Source: Methylobacterium isbiliense | GTDB lineage: Bacteria; Pseudomonadota; Alphaproteobacteria; Rhizobiales; Beijerinckiaceae | DNA length: 64,000 nt | Reading direction: 5' to 3' | Assembly: GCF_022179325.1 (NCBI RefSeq) | Contig: NZ_BPQQ01000023.1 | Span: 44,354 to 108,353 of the forward strand | Part shown: piece by piece, positions 46,845-56,284 of the stretch | Layout: each line of letters begins with the position of its first letter | How positions within the stretch are numbered: position 1 is the stretch's first letter | Made by a program: the position numbers and the translations under genes | The notes under the pieces: generated by a model | The model's database searches: none | Told to the model about the DNA's origin: nothing | The model's input: the letters and a program-made list of their open reading frames with translations, nothing else

Positions 46845-47810
46845 GTGGCGGTCTACACCGAGGTTCCCGACGAGGCGCTCGGCGCCTTCCTGGCCGAGTA
46901 CGACATCGGCGGCCTGCTCTCCTACAAGGGCATCGCCGAGGGGGTCGAGAACACCAACTTCTTCCTGCACACCACGGGCGGCCATTTCATCCTGACCCTC
47001 TACGAGAAGCGGGTGGCGGAAGCCGATCTGCCGTTCTTCCTCGGGCTGATGGAGCATCTGGCGGCGCGCGGGCTCGCCTGCCCGCAGCCGATCCGCACCC
47101 GGGCGGGCACGGCGCTCGGCCGGCTCTGCGGCCGGCCGGCGGTGATCGTGTCGTTCCTCGACGGGGTCTCGGTGCGCCGCCCCGGCGTGCGCCATTGCCG
47201 GGCGCTGGGCAGCGCGCTCGCCGGCCTCCACGCCGCCGGGGCCGACTTCGCCCTGCGGCGGCCGAACGCGCTCTCGGTGGAGGCCTGGCGCCCGCTCTTC
47301 TCCGCCGCCGAGGCCGAGGCGGATCGCGTCGCCCCGAACCTCGCCGAGCGCACGCGCCAGGACCTCGCCAGCCTGGAGGCGGGCTGGCCCCGCGACCTGC
47401 CGGGCGGCGTCATCCACGCCGACCTGTTCACCGACAACGTCTTCTTCATCGGCGACCGGGTCTCCGGCCTGATCGACTTCTACTTCGCCTGCACGGACGC
47501 CTTTGCGTACGACCTCGCGATCTGCCTCAACGCGTGGTGCTTCGAGGCGGACGGGTCGTTCAACCGCACCAAGGGCCAGGCGATGATCGCCGCCTACGAG
47601 ACCCTGCGCCCGCTGGAGCCGGCCGAGGTCGCGGCCCTGCCGGTCCTGTGCCGCGGGGCAGCCCTGCGCTTCATGCTCACTCGCCTCGTGGACTGGCTCA
47701 ACGTGCCCCCGGGCGCGCTGGTGAAGCCCAAGGACCCGCTGGAATACGACCGCAAGCTCGCCTTCCACCGCCGGGTGAACGAGGCGGCGGAGTACGGCTG
47801 GAGCGGGTGA
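46845..47810 (+). CDS. thrB: Homoserine kinase
   Basis: A 321-residue kinase of threonine synthesis, of the ThrB2 (aminoglycoside phosphotransferase fold) type. ThrB2 features are [20 protein letters not shown] at the N-terminus, ENTNFFLHT, the catalytic Brenner-type [11 protein letters not shown] near 195 and [21 protein letters not shown] at 46845 matches the family start (MAVYTEV). It follows ispH. In many relatives rnhA comes next; here a mazEF pair takes that place. Confidence 0.94.
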   Translation: MAVYTEVPDEALGAFLAEYDIGGLLSYKGIAEGVENTNFFLHTTGGHFILTLYEKRVAEADLPFFLGLMEHLAARGLACPQPIRTRAGTALGRLCGRPAVIVSFLDGVSVRRPGVRHCRALGSALAGLHAAGADFALRRPNALSVEAWRPLFSAAEAEADRVAPNLAERTRQDLASLEAGWPRDLPGGVIHADLFTDNVFFIGDRVSGLIDFYFACTDAFAYDLAICLNAWCFEADGSFNRTKGQAMIAAYETLRPLEPAEVAALPVLCRGAALRFMLTRLVDWLNVPPGALVKPKDPLEYDRKLAFHRRVNEAAEYGWSG

Positions 47811-47850
47811 GGGCCGAACCTCGCCACATCTCGGGCGTAAGGATATCCAT

Positions 47851-47869
47851 CGGATCTACAGGCGATCCG
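47851..47869. promoter_or_regulatory. Inverted repeat before mazE, candidate operator
   Basis: CGGATC (47851-47856) and GATCCG (47864-47869) are separated by seven bases, 13 bp before the mazE start. Toxin-antitoxin pairs of this type repress themselves through such inverted repeats. Confidence 0.5.
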
Positions 47870-47882
47870 CACGAGTGCGTGC

Positions 47883-48128
47883 ATGAGAGTTCAGTTCGCC
47901 AGATGGGGCAACAGCGTCGCCCTGCGCATCCCGAGCGGCGCGCTGCGTGAACTCGGGGCGGCGGAAGGCACGCCCGCGGACTTGCGGGTCGAGACCGGCC
48001 GATTGGTGGTGATCCCCGTGGTGGACCGGCCGCGTTACGCGCTCGATGATCGTCTGGCCGGCATCACCGACGAGAACCGCCATGACGACGGTCTCGCGGA
48101 TTCTCCGCGCGGCCCGGAACTCCTCTGA
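47883..48128 (+). CDS. mazE: MazE-type antitoxin (AbrB/SpoVT fold)
   Basis: An 81-residue protein. The N-terminal swapped-hairpin DNA-binding domain reads VQFARWGNSVALRIPSGALR and then ADLRVETGRLVVIPV. The acidic and flexible C-terminus (residues 55-81) would wrap the toxin. It would block the toxin and repress its own promoter. The mazF-like gene follows and its start lies inside this gene, implying coupled translation. Confidence 0.88.
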   Translation: MRVQFARWGNSVALRIPSGALRELGAAEGTPADLRVETGRLVVIPVVDRPRYALDDRLAGITDENRHDDGLADSPRGPELL

Positions 48129-48519
48129 TCCTCGCCACTGCCCAGACCGTGGCGACGTGATCGCGGTGGATGTCGACCCTCAGGCCGGGCACGAACAGGC
48201 GGGCAAGCGGCCGGCCCTGGTCCTCACCCCGCGCCGCTACAACCAAGCCACACGCTTGTGCATCCTCTGCCCGGTCACCGGCCGCGTGAAGGGCTACCCG
48301 TTCGAGGTTGCCGTGCCGGGCGGCCTCGCGCTCCCCGGTGGTCTCGCCCTCGTTGATGCCGACGCCACCCGCGACGGTGCCTTGCGCGGCGTGGTTCTGG
48401 CCGACCAAGCCAAGAATGTGCCGTGGCTCGCGCGCGGCGCGGTGTTCCTCTGCCGGGCGCCCCAGACCCTTCTGGATGAGGTCGGAGCCAAGCTCGGCGC
48501 CCTCCTCCACCTCGCCTGA
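48082..48519 (+). CDS. mazF: MazF/PemK-type endoribonuclease toxin
   Basis: An mRNA interferase. The conserved core is RGDVIAVDVDPQAGHEQAGK then RPALVLTPRRYNQ, with later VTGRVKGYPFEV and the C-terminal LADQAKNV segment that contains the active-site Ser/Thr-Arg environment. The core begins only after the mazE stop, but no start codon exists between them in frame, so translation must begin inside mazE. ATG at 48082 (145 residues, 47-bp overlap) is the best candidate. The N-terminal extra 25 or so residues are unusual. Confidence 0.85.
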   Translation: MTTVSRILRAARNSSDPRHCPDRGDVIAVDVDPQAGHEQAGKRPALVLTPRRYNQATRLCILCPVTGRVKGYPFEVAVPGGLALPGGLALVDADATRDGALRGVVLADQAKNVPWLARGAVFLCRAPQTLLDEVGAKLGALLHLA

Positions 48520-48520
48520 C

Positions 48521-49978
48521 TCACCCCGAGACCGCCGCCCGCTCCAGATCCGCAGCCGCGCTCTGCGCGCCGCGCCCGAGCGCATCGCCCACCATCACGA
48601 TCGCAGGTCCGTCGAGGCCGGCCGCCGCGACCCGCTCGGGCAAGGTCGTGGCGGTGCCGTGCACGACCGCCTGATCGGCGCGGGTGGCATTGAACACCGC
48701 CAGCGCCGGGGTGTCCGGGCCGAGGCCCTCCGCCACCGCCCGGTCGAGGAGCGCGGGCAGGGTGCGCTTGGGCATGTACACCACGGTCGTGACCGAGGGA
48801 TCGCCGAGCGCGGCCCAGTTGAGGTCGTCCGGCAGGGCGCCGCGGCGGTCGTGGCCGGTGACGTATTGCAGGCGGCGCGCCGCGTCCCGGTGCGTCAGCG
48901 ACAGGCCGAGGGAGGCCGCCGCCCCCTGCGCCGCCGTGACGCCCGGCACCACCGTCACCGGAATGCCGGCGGCCCGGCAGGCGTCGATCTCCTCGCCGGC
49001 CCGGCCGAAGACCAGGGGATCGCCGGATTTCAGCCGCACCACCTGCTTGCCGGACTTGGCGAGGCTCACCATCAGGGCGTTGATGTCGTCCTGGCGGCAG
49101 GAGGGACCATGCCCGGTCTTGCCGACGAGCATCGTGCGCGCCTCGCGCCGGGCGTAGTCCAGGATCTCCGGCGCCACGAGGTCGTCGTACAGGATCACGT
49201 CGGCGCCGCGCAGCGCCCGCAGGGCCTTGAGGGTCAGGAGTTCGGCATCGCCCGGGCCGGCGCCGACCAGCGTCACGGCACCGCCGCGCGGGCCGGCATC
49301 GGTCTCGGCGATCAGGGCGTCGAGGTCGGCCTGCACGGGCGCGCGATCGGGCTCCGCGAAGGCGAGGTTGGTGAAGCGCTCCCAGAAGGCACGCCGCTCC
49401 GCGAAGGCGTGGTAGCGGGCGCTCACCGCGGCCCGCCAGTCGCGCGCCGCCGCCACCCACGCCTTGAAGCCCGCGGGCAGCATCGCCTCGATGCGGGCCC
49501 GCACGGTCTGGCCGAAGACCGGGGCCGCGCCCTCGGTCGAGATGCCGACCACCAGGGGCGAGCGGTTGACGATCGCCCCGAAGGACACGTCGCAGAGATG
49601 CGGCCGGTCGATGGCGTTGACGATGGCGCCGGCCTGACGTGCCGCCGCGACGAAGCAGGCGCATTCGCCCTCGTCCTCGTGCGCGGCGATCGCGAAGGCG
49701 GCGCCCTCCAGATCCGCCGGGCTCCAGTCGCGCTCGTGAAGGGTGACGCGCCCGGCCACCGCCTCGGCGGGGGCCAGCCGCATCTCCTCCGTGGGCTCGC
49801 GCGCGTAGACGTCGACCTCCGCGCCGGCCGCCGCCAGGAGCTTCACCTTCCAGGCCGCGCCGCCGTTGGCTCCGGCCAGCACCGCGCGCTTGCCCTGGAG
49901 GGTCACGAAGACCGGCAGGACCGCGAGGGGTTCGAGGCCGGGGGAGCGCGTCTCGCGCGGGGAGCGGGGGGTACGCAT
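48521..49978 (-). CDS. cysG: Siroheme synthase (bifunctional)
   Basis: A 485-residue protein. The N-terminal CysG-B part (about 15-220) has the NAD site GKRAVLAGANGGAAWKVKLL and ACFVAAARQAGAIVNAIDRP, and carries out precorrin-2 dehydrogenation and iron insertion. The C-terminal SUMT part has VTLVGAGPGDAELLTLKALR, YDDLV, GKTGHGPSCRQDDINALMV, VRLKSGDPLVFGRAGEE and VPGVTAA. Siroheme is needed by the nitrite reductase upstream. A GTG at 50020 would overlap the nasA stop (GTGA) and add 14 residues; I choose ATG 49978 but coupling is possible. Confidence 0.93.
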   Translation of the reverse strand: MRTPRSPRETRSPGLEPLAVLPVFVTLQGKRAVLAGANGGAAWKVKLLAAAGAEVDVYAREPTEEMRLAPAEAVAGRVTLHERDWSPADLEGAAFAIAAHEDEGECACFVAAARQAGAIVNAIDRPHLCDVSFGAIVNRSPLVVGISTEGAAPVFGQTVRARIEAMLPAGFKAWVAAARDWRAAVSARYHAFAERRAFWERFTNLAFAEPDRAPVQADLDALIAETDAGPRGGAVTLVGAGPGDAELLTLKALRALRGADVILYDDLVAPEILDYARREARTMLVGKTGHGPSCRQDDINALMVSLAKSGKQVVRLKSGDPLVFGRAGEEIDACRAAGIPVTVVPGVTAAQGAAASLGLSLTHRDAARRLQYVTGHDRRGALPDDLNWAALGDPSVTTVVYMPKRTLPALLDRAVAEGLGPDTPALAVFNATRADQAVVHGTATTLPERVAAAGLDGPAIVMVGDALGRGAQSAAADLERAAVSG

Positions 49979-50016
49979 GAGGATCAAACGATGAGGGGAT
50001 CGCCGGGACGATGCGC

Positions 50017-52701
50017 TCACGCCGGGCTCGGCGCAAGCGCCGCCGCCAGAAGCTTGCGGATCTCAGGAATGCACGAGCCGCAATTCGTGCCGGCCCGGCA
50101 GGCCGCGCCCACCGCCTCGACGCTGGCGGCGCCGGCCTCGATCGTGCCCGCGATGGTGTCGCGCCCGACCGTGTGGCAGGCGCAGACCAGCGGACCGCTG
50201 CCGCCGCTCTCGGCCCGGCCCGAGATCAGGGCGCGCCGCGCCGCCGGCTCCAGCAGTTCCTGGGTGCGGAAGAACGCCTTGGCGGCCTCGAAGGACGGCC
50301 GCTCGGCCGCGGGCGCCAGCGCCAGCGCCCCGACGAGGCGCCCCTCCGCGAAGGCCGCCGCGCGGTAGACCCCGCAGGCCGGGTCCGCGTACTCGCTGAA
50401 GGCCGCACCGGGAAAGCGCGCCCGCATCAGGGCGGCGGCCTCGGCCGGTCCGTCGTTCGTCGCCACGATCAGGCCCGAGCCGCCCTCGATGGCGGCCCGT
50501 GCCCACCACCAGCCCTCGGGCGCGGGCGCGGGCGTGCGGGTGATGAGGAAGCCGCGCGAGCGCATCGGCTCCGGCGCGATGGCGGCGGGCGTCGCCTTGA
50601 GTTCGGGCTGGCCCGAGACCGGATCGACGGCGCCCTGGGCCAGCGCGCCGACGCGGCCCGCCGAGGCGGTCGCCTCGCTCCAGTGCATCGGGGCAAAGAG
50701 CACGCCGGGCTGCACGCCGGGCGTCACCATCACCTCCAAGACCGCCGCGCCGTAGGGCGTGCGCACCCGGGCGAGGTCGCCCTCGCGGAGGCCCGCCCGG
50801 GCCGCGTCGTCGGGATGGACCTCCACGAAGGGCACGGCGCGATGGGCCGAGAGGCGCGGGCTCTTCCCCGTCCGGGTGAGCGTGTGCCAGTGGTCGCGCA
50901 CCCGGCCGGTGTTGAGGCGGAACGGAAACGCGGCGCTCGTCGGATCGGCGAGCGCGGGCTTCTGCACGGCGACGAAGCGGGCCCGCCGGTCGCGGGTGAA
51001 GAAGCCGCCGTTCGCGAACAGCCGCGCCTCGCTGGTGCGGGTCCTGCGCGGGAGGGGCCATTGCACCGGCCGCTGCCCCGCATAGGCGGCATCCGTGATG
51101 TCGGCGAGGCCCGAGAGGTCGAAGTCGCGGCTGCCCGCGTTCTCGAAGCCCGACAGCGCGGCGTGCTCGCGGAAGACCGCGGCCGCGTTCGGCCACGCGA
51201 ACTCCTTGGCGAAGCCGAGGCGCCGCCCGACCTGCGCCAGCATCCACCAGTCGGCCCGCGCCTCGCCCGGGGCCTTGAGGAAGGGGCGCTGGCGCGAGAT
51301 GCGCCGCTCGGAATTGGTGACCGTCCCGTCCTTCTCGCCCCAGGCGAGCGCCGGCAGCACGATCGCGTCCTCGCGCACCCGCACGGTGTCGGTGGTGGCG
51401 ACCGCCTCGGCGATCACCAGGGTGTCGAGGCTGCGCATCGCCGCGCGCACGCGGTCGGCGCGGGGCATCGACACCGCCGGGTTGGTGCCCATCACCCACA
51501 GGGCCTTGATCCGGCCGCGCTCGATCGCCTCGAACAGGGAGACGGCCTTCAGCCCCTCGCCCGTGATGATGCGCGGCGCCCCCCAGAAGCGGCGGACGAG
51601 GTCGACCTCCTCGGGCGCGAAGTGCATGTGGGCGGCGAGCATGTTGGCGAGCCCGCCGACCTCGCGCCCGCCCATCGCGTTGGGCTGGCCGGTGAGCGAG
51701 AACGGGCCCATGCCGGGCTTGCCGATGCGGCCGGTGGCGAGGTGGCAGTTGATGATCGCGTTCGCCTTGTCGGTCCCCTGCGCCGATTGGTTGACCCCCT
51801 GCGAGAAGGCCGTGACGACGCGCGGCGTCGTGCGCACCAGCTCGAAGAAGTGCCGCACATCGGCCTCCGCGAGGCCCGTGAGGGCCGCGGTGGCGGCGCT
51901 GTCGGGGGCGATCGCGCGGGCGCGCTCCAACGCGGCCTCGAACCCGGCGGTGTGCGCGGCTACGTAGCGCTCGTCGACGGCGCCGGTCTCGGCGAGGTGG
52001 ACGAGGAGGCCGGAGAACAGGGCCGCGTCGGTCCCGGGCTTCAGCCCCAGGAACAGGTCCGCCTCCTCGCCGGTCTGGGTGCGCCGGGGGTCGATCGTGA
52101 CGATCCTGGTGCCGCGCTTCGCGCGCGCGTCGAGCATGCGGCGAAACAGGATCGGGTGGCACCACGCGGCGTTGGAGCCGACCAGCACCACGAGGTCGGC
52201 CTGGTCGAGATCCTCGTAACAGCCCGGCACCGTGTCCGACCCGAAGGCGCGCCGGTGCGCGGCCACCGAGGACGACATGCACAGGCGCGAGTTGGTGTCG
52301 ACGTGCGGCGTGCCGATGAACCCCTTCGCGAGCTTGTTGGCGACGTAGTAGTCCTCGGTGAGGAGCTGGCCCGAGAGGTAGAAGGCCACCGCGTCCGGCC
52401 CGTGCGCCTCGGCGACGCGCCGGAAGCGCTCCGCCACCGTGTCGAGCGCGTGGTCCCAGGTGACGCGCGCGCCCGCGATGGTCGGGTGCAGCACCCGATC
52501 GTCGAGGCCGAGCGTCTCGCCGAGCGCGGAGCCCTTGGAGCAGAGACGGCCGAAATTCGCCGGATGCTCGGGATCGCCCTCGATGCCGGCGCCCCCGGCA
52601 CCGTCCGGCCGCGCGAGCACGCCGCAGCCGACGCCGCAATAGGGGCAGGTGGTGCGCACCGGCTCGGGAAGAGGCGCGAGGTCCGGGACGTGAAGGTTCA
52701 T
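50017..52701 (-). CDS. nasA: Assimilatory nitrate reductase catalytic subunit with C-terminal [2Fe-2S] domain
   Basis: An 894-residue molybdopterin enzyme that reduces nitrate to nitrite in the cytoplasm. The N-terminal [4Fe-4S] ligands are CPYCGVGCGV (about 20) and LCSKGSALG. The Mo-bis-MGD core includes SRLCMSSSVAAHRRAFGSD. FPFRLNTGRVRDHWHTLTRT marks the C-terminal MGD domain. A BFD-like [2Fe-2S] domain closes the protein (VCACHTVGRD, then GTNCGSCIPEIRK), so electrons probably enter there. The upstream Fe-S/FAD protein is its likely donor. Confidence 0.95.
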   Translation of the reverse strand: MNLHVPDLAPLPEPVRTTCPYCGVGCGVLARPDGAGGAGIEGDPEHPANFGRLCSKGSALGETLGLDDRVLHPTIAGARVTWDHALDTVAERFRRVAEAHGPDAVAFYLSGQLLTEDYYVANKLAKGFIGTPHVDTNSRLCMSSSVAAHRRAFGSDTVPGCYEDLDQADLVVLVGSNAAWCHPILFRRMLDARAKRGTRIVTIDPRRTQTGEEADLFLGLKPGTDAALFSGLLVHLAETGAVDERYVAAHTAGFEAALERARAIAPDSAATAALTGLAEADVRHFFELVRTTPRVVTAFSQGVNQSAQGTDKANAIINCHLATGRIGKPGMGPFSLTGQPNAMGGREVGGLANMLAAHMHFAPEEVDLVRRFWGAPRIITGEGLKAVSLFEAIERGRIKALWVMGTNPAVSMPRADRVRAAMRSLDTLVIAEAVATTDTVRVREDAIVLPALAWGEKDGTVTNSERRISRQRPFLKAPGEARADWWMLAQVGRRLGFAKEFAWPNAAAVFREHAALSGFENAGSRDFDLSGLADITDAAYAGQRPVQWPLPRRTRTSEARLFANGGFFTRDRRARFVAVQKPALADPTSAAFPFRLNTGRVRDHWHTLTRTGKSPRLSAHRAVPFVEVHPDDAARAGLREGDLARVRTPYGAAVLEVMVTPGVQPGVLFAPMHWSEATASAGRVGALAQGAVDPVSGQPELKATPAAIAPEPMRSRGFLITRTPAPAPEGWWWARAAIEGGSGLIVATNDGPAEAAALMRARFPGAAFSEYADPACGVYRAAAFAEGRLVGALALAPAAERPSFEAAKAFFRTQELLEPAARRALISGRAESGGSGPLVCACHTVGRDTIAGTIEAGAASVEAVGAACRAGTNCGSCIPEIRKLLAAALAPSPA

Positions 52702-52809
52702 GGAAGACCCGCTCCGAACGGGATGGAATCTCGGCGACGCACGAGGCGGGCCTCGGCTGCCGAACGGACGCGGGATCCGCTTCCCTTGCGGGAGGAAATT
52801 CCGCGCAGC

Positions 52810-54423
52810 TCAGTACACGTCGGCCTGGTAGCGGCCGGCCTTCTTGAGGGCGGCAAGATAGGCGACCGCGTCCTCCGGGCTGCGTCCGCCTTCCTTTGCG
52901 GCGATGTCGATGAGCGCGCGCTCGACGTCCTTGGCCATGCGCTTGGCATCGCCGCAGACGTAGAAATGCGCGCCCTCCTCGAGCCAGCGCCACAGCTCGC
53001 GGCCGTTCTCGCGCATGCGGTCCTGGACGTAGGTCTTCTCCGCCCCGTCGCGGGACCACGCGAGCGACAGGCGGGTGAGCACGCCCTGATCCTTCAGGGC
53101 GTTCAGCTCCTCGCGGTAGAAGAAGTCGGACGCCTGCCGCTGGTGGCCGAAGAACAGCCAGTTGCGGCCGGGCGCCCGGGTGGCGGCGCGCTCGCGCAGG
53201 AAGGCGCGGAAGGGCGCGATGCCGGTGCCGGGACCGCACATGATGATCGGCGTCTCGGGCGAGGCGGGCAGGCCGAAGCCGTGCGCCTTCTGCAGGTAGA
53301 CCCGCACGGTCGCGGTCTCGGCCAGCCGCTCGCCGAGATGGGTCGAGGCGACGCCGAGGCGCAGGCGCGAGCGGTGGCTGTAGCGCACCGCGTCCACCGT
53401 GAGCGAGACCCGGCCCGGATCGGCCTTGGGCGAGGACGAGATCGAGTAGAGGCGCGGCTGCAGCTCGTCGAGGGCTTCGAGGAAGACCTCGGCGTCCGGC
53501 CGCGCGCCCGGGAACTTGTGCAGGGCGGCCAGCACGTCGAGATGGGCGAGGTCGCCGTCCGGGTCCTCGCCCGCCGCAAGGCTCTGCGCCTTGCGGCGCT
53601 GCGCCCCCGAGGTGAGGAGCGACAGGAGCTGAAAGAGGCTGTCGGGCGCCGCGCCGAGCGCGTAGGTGGTGAGCAGGTGCTCGCGCAGGGTTTTCTCGCC
53701 GAACTTGGTGGCGATCACCCGCTCCGGCCGGGCACCCAGTTCGGCGATCACCGTGTCGACGAGGGCCGGGGCGTTGGCCGGAAACAGGCCGAGCGAGTCG
53801 CCGACCACGTAGTCGATGCCGGTGCCCTGGAGGTCGATCTCGATGTGCCACGTCTCCTTCTCGCCGCCCGGCGCGTTGAGGCGCCGCCGCGAGAGGAAGA
53901 CGGCCTCGGCCGGGTTCTCGCGGCACAGGCCGTAGGGCCCGAGCGGCACCTCCGCCCTGGGGGCCTCCTCGGCCGCCGTCGCCGCGGCCCCTGCGGGAGG
54001 CGCGGCGCCCAGCTCCGCCTCCAGCTTCTTCAGCATCCGGAGCGTGTCCTTGCCGCCGGGCTGGCAGAGGTTCAGGCGCTCCTCCTTCTTGAGGAAGATC
54101 GCATTGGCATAGTCGGCGCAGTTGTAGCCGCACTGGCCGCAATCCTGCTGGGCCATCGCGGCCATCAGCTTCTGCGGCGCGGGGCGGTCCTTGGCCATCC
54201 CCATGCGCTCGTCGAGAGGCAGCGAGGGATCGTGCCAGGGCGCATCGCCGTTGTCGGCGAGCGCCGGGCCCGACGGGACCTCGGCGGCACCGAGGGCCGT
54301 GGCCCCCTCGATCGCCGGGCCGAGCAGCGCCGCGAAGTAGCCCGAGAGCCACGCCCGCTGGTCGGGATTGAAGGGAGCGCTCTCGGGGATCAGGACGAGG
54401 GGGGGCGTGACGTGCTGGGTCAT
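52810..54423 (-). CDS. NADPH diaphorase: [4Fe-4S] domain joined to CysJ-like FAD/NADPH module
   Basis: A 537-residue protein. About residues 90-130 carry a putative [4Fe-4S] motif DCGQCGYNCADYANAIF with a further LCQPGG, matching the small CGxCGxxC-type Fe-S domain found in RnfB-like proteins. From about 165 it is a sulfite reductase flavoprotein/CPR-type reductase: RLYSISSSPK (FAD), MCGPGTGIAPFRAFL (NADPH), FYVCGDAKRMAKDVERAL and the ending RYQADVY. The FMN-binding flavodoxin domain of CysJ is absent. It likely passes NADPH electrons through the cluster to NasA. Placed between nirA and nasA. Confidence 0.88.
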   Translation of the reverse strand: MTQHVTPPLVLIPESAPFNPDQRAWLSGYFAALLGPAIEGATALGAAEVPSGPALADNGDAPWHDPSLPLDERMGMAKDRPAPQKLMAAMAQQDCGQCGYNCADYANAIFLKKEERLNLCQPGGKDTLRMLKKLEAELGAAPPAGAAATAAEEAPRAEVPLGPYGLCRENPAEAVFLSRRRLNAPGGEKETWHIEIDLQGTGIDYVVGDSLGLFPANAPALVDTVIAELGARPERVIATKFGEKTLREHLLTTYALGAAPDSLFQLLSLLTSGAQRRKAQSLAAGEDPDGDLAHLDVLAALHKFPGARPDAEVFLEALDELQPRLYSISSSPKADPGRVSLTVDAVRYSHRSRLRLGVASTHLGERLAETATVRVYLQKAHGFGLPASPETPIIMCGPGTGIAPFRAFLRERAATRAPGRNWLFFGHQRQASDFFYREELNALKDQGVLTRLSLAWSRDGAEKTYVQDRMRENGRELWRWLEEGAHFYVCGDAKRMAKDVERALIDIAAKEGGRSPEDAVAYLAALKKAGRYQADVY

Positions 54424-54482
54424 GGTCGCGGATCGGGCTCGACGGTGTCAGGCGGGGCGCGGGGCGGGGCGTGCGGCGGGGC

Positions 54483-56273
54483 TCACTCCGCCGCCTCCAG
54501 CATCCGCGTCTCGGCGAGGCCCTTCAGGGCCTCGGGGCCGCGGCGGGCCGTGAAGGCCTGGAAGCTCTCCTGCGGGCCGGTGCGGTGGGCGAGGTAGTCG
54601 CGCAGCAGCAACTCCACCCGGCCGGGGCAATCCTCGGCCTTCACGGACTTCCAGATCTCGGTGCCGATCTTCGGGTTGTCGGCGAAGCCGCCGCCCACCA
54701 CGATGTCGTAGCCCTCGACGGTGTCGCCCTCCTCGCTCACCACCACCTTGGCGCCGATCAGGCCGATGTCGCCGATGTAGTGCTGGGCGCAGGAATGGTG
54801 GCAGCCCGTGAGGTGCAGGTTCACCGGGACGTCGAGATCCCCGACCCTGGCCTCAACGTAATCGGCGATCATCAGGGCGTGGCCCTTGGTGTCGGAAGCG
54901 GCGAACTTGCAGCCGCGGTTGCCCGTGCAGGCAACGAGGCCCGCGCGGATGCTCGACGCCTTGGTGGTGAGCCCGAGCGCGGCCACGCGCGCCTCCACCT
55001 CCGCCACCTTCGCGTCCGGCACGCCGGAGAACAGGAAGTTCTGCCACACGGTGAGGCGGATCTGCCCGTCGCCGCATTCCTGCGCGATGGCGGCGAGCGA
55101 CCGCATCTGGTCGGTGGTCATCTTGCCGACCGGCAGCACGACGCCGATCCAGTTCAGCCCCGCCTGCTTCTGGGGATGCACGCCCACATGGGCGGTGCGG
55201 TCGAAGCCGCCCCGGGGCTTGACGTGGGCCGGGTCGACCCGGTCGAGCTTGCGCCCGAGCTTCTCCTCCACGGCGGCGAGGTACTTGTCGAAGCCCCAGG
55301 CGTCGAGGACGTACTTCATCCGCGCCTTGTTGCGGTTGGTGCGGTCGCCGTTCTCGATGAAGACGCGCAGGATCGCGTCGGCGACCCGGTTGCACTCCTG
55401 GGGCGGCAGCACCACGCCGGTATCTCGCGCGAGATCCCGGTGGCCGGAGATGCCGCCGAGCACGAGGCGCATCCAGATCCCGGGCGCGACGCCCGCGCCC
55501 TCCATCACCTCGATCGCCTGGAAGCCGATGTCGTTCGTCTCCTCCAGCACCGGCAGCACGCCGCCGCCGTCGAAGGCGACGTTGAACTTGCGCGGCAGGC
55601 CGTAGAGCGAGCGGTCGTTGAGGATCCAGTTGTGCCAGGACTTGGCCAGCGGCCGCGTGTCGAGGATCTCCTGCGCGTCGATGCCGGCGGTGGGCGAGCC
55701 CGTGACGTTGCGGATGTTGTCCGCGCCGGCGCCCCGCGCGGTGAGCCCGAGATCCACGAGCCCGTCCAGGAAGGGCTGGCCGTGCTCGGGCGCGATCTCG
55801 CGCACCTGGAGGTTGGCCCGGGTGGTGACGTGGGCGTAGCCGCCCCCATGCGCATCCGCGAGGTCGGCGATCCCGGCGAACTGCCAGTGGTGCAGGATGC
55901 CGTTGGGGATGCGCAGGCGGCACATGTAGGAGGTCTGGGCCGGTGCGACCCAGAACAGCCCGTGGTAGCGCCAGCGGAAATTGTCCTCGGGCTTGGGGGC
56001 CTTGCCGGTCGCGGCCTCGGCGATCAGGCGGTTGTGGCCGTCGAAGGGGTTCTCGGCCCGCTTCCACTTCTCCTGATCGCAGAGCTTGCCGCCCGCCTTG
56101 GTAACCTTGTCCTGGGCCTTGATGTGGATCGCGTCCGGGCCGGTCGGCTCGGGCGCCGGGCCCGCGGCGGGCGCCCCGCCGAGGCCGAGCCCGCCGGTCA
56201 GGCGGACCGCCTGGATGCCGTTGGCGAATCCTTCGAGGTAACGCTTCTGCTCGGCGTCGAAGTCGTCGGCCAT
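54483..56273 (-). CDS. nirA: Ferredoxin-type assimilatory nitrite reductase
   Basis: A 596-residue siroheme enzyme for the six-electron reduction of nitrite to ammonium. The [4Fe-4S]-siroheme ligands are in VACTGNRGCKFAASDTKG (about 440) and LTGCHHSCAQHYIGDIGLIG (about 490). The parasite-type N-terminal lobe has RRYHGLFWVAPAQ-like features (WRYHGLFWV, MCRLRIPNGIL) and the middle shows RNVTGSPTAGID. ATG at 56273 has GGAG upstream; the open frame further upstream belongs to the next gene's antiframe. Siroheme comes from cysG at the end of the operon. Confidence 0.94.
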   Translation of the reverse strand: MADDFDAEQKRYLEGFANGIQAVRLTGGLGLGGAPAAGPAPEPTGPDAIHIKAQDKVTKAGGKLCDQEKWKRAENPFDGHNRLIAEAATGKAPKPEDNFRWRYHGLFWVAPAQTSYMCRLRIPNGILHHWQFAGIADLADAHGGGYAHVTTRANLQVREIAPEHGQPFLDGLVDLGLTARGAGADNIRNVTGSPTAGIDAQEILDTRPLAKSWHNWILNDRSLYGLPRKFNVAFDGGGVLPVLEETNDIGFQAIEVMEGAGVAPGIWMRLVLGGISGHRDLARDTGVVLPPQECNRVADAILRVFIENGDRTNRNKARMKYVLDAWGFDKYLAAVEEKLGRKLDRVDPAHVKPRGGFDRTAHVGVHPQKQAGLNWIGVVLPVGKMTTDQMRSLAAIAQECGDGQIRLTVWQNFLFSGVPDAKVAEVEARVAALGLTTKASSIRAGLVACTGNRGCKFAASDTKGHALMIADYVEARVGDLDVPVNLHLTGCHHSCAQHYIGDIGLIGAKVVVSEEGDTVEGYDIVVGGGFADNPKIGTEIWKSVKAEDCPGRVELLLRDYLAHRTGPQESFQAFTARRGPEALKGLAETRMLEAAE

Positions 56274-56284
56274 TGCGCGCTCCT

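Noticed and set aside
50011-54597. A 1528-codon plus-strand frame across the nitrate reductase genes
   Set aside because: It is antisense to nasA and the diaphorase, which carry clear cofactor motifs. Its translation is low-complexity and matches no family.
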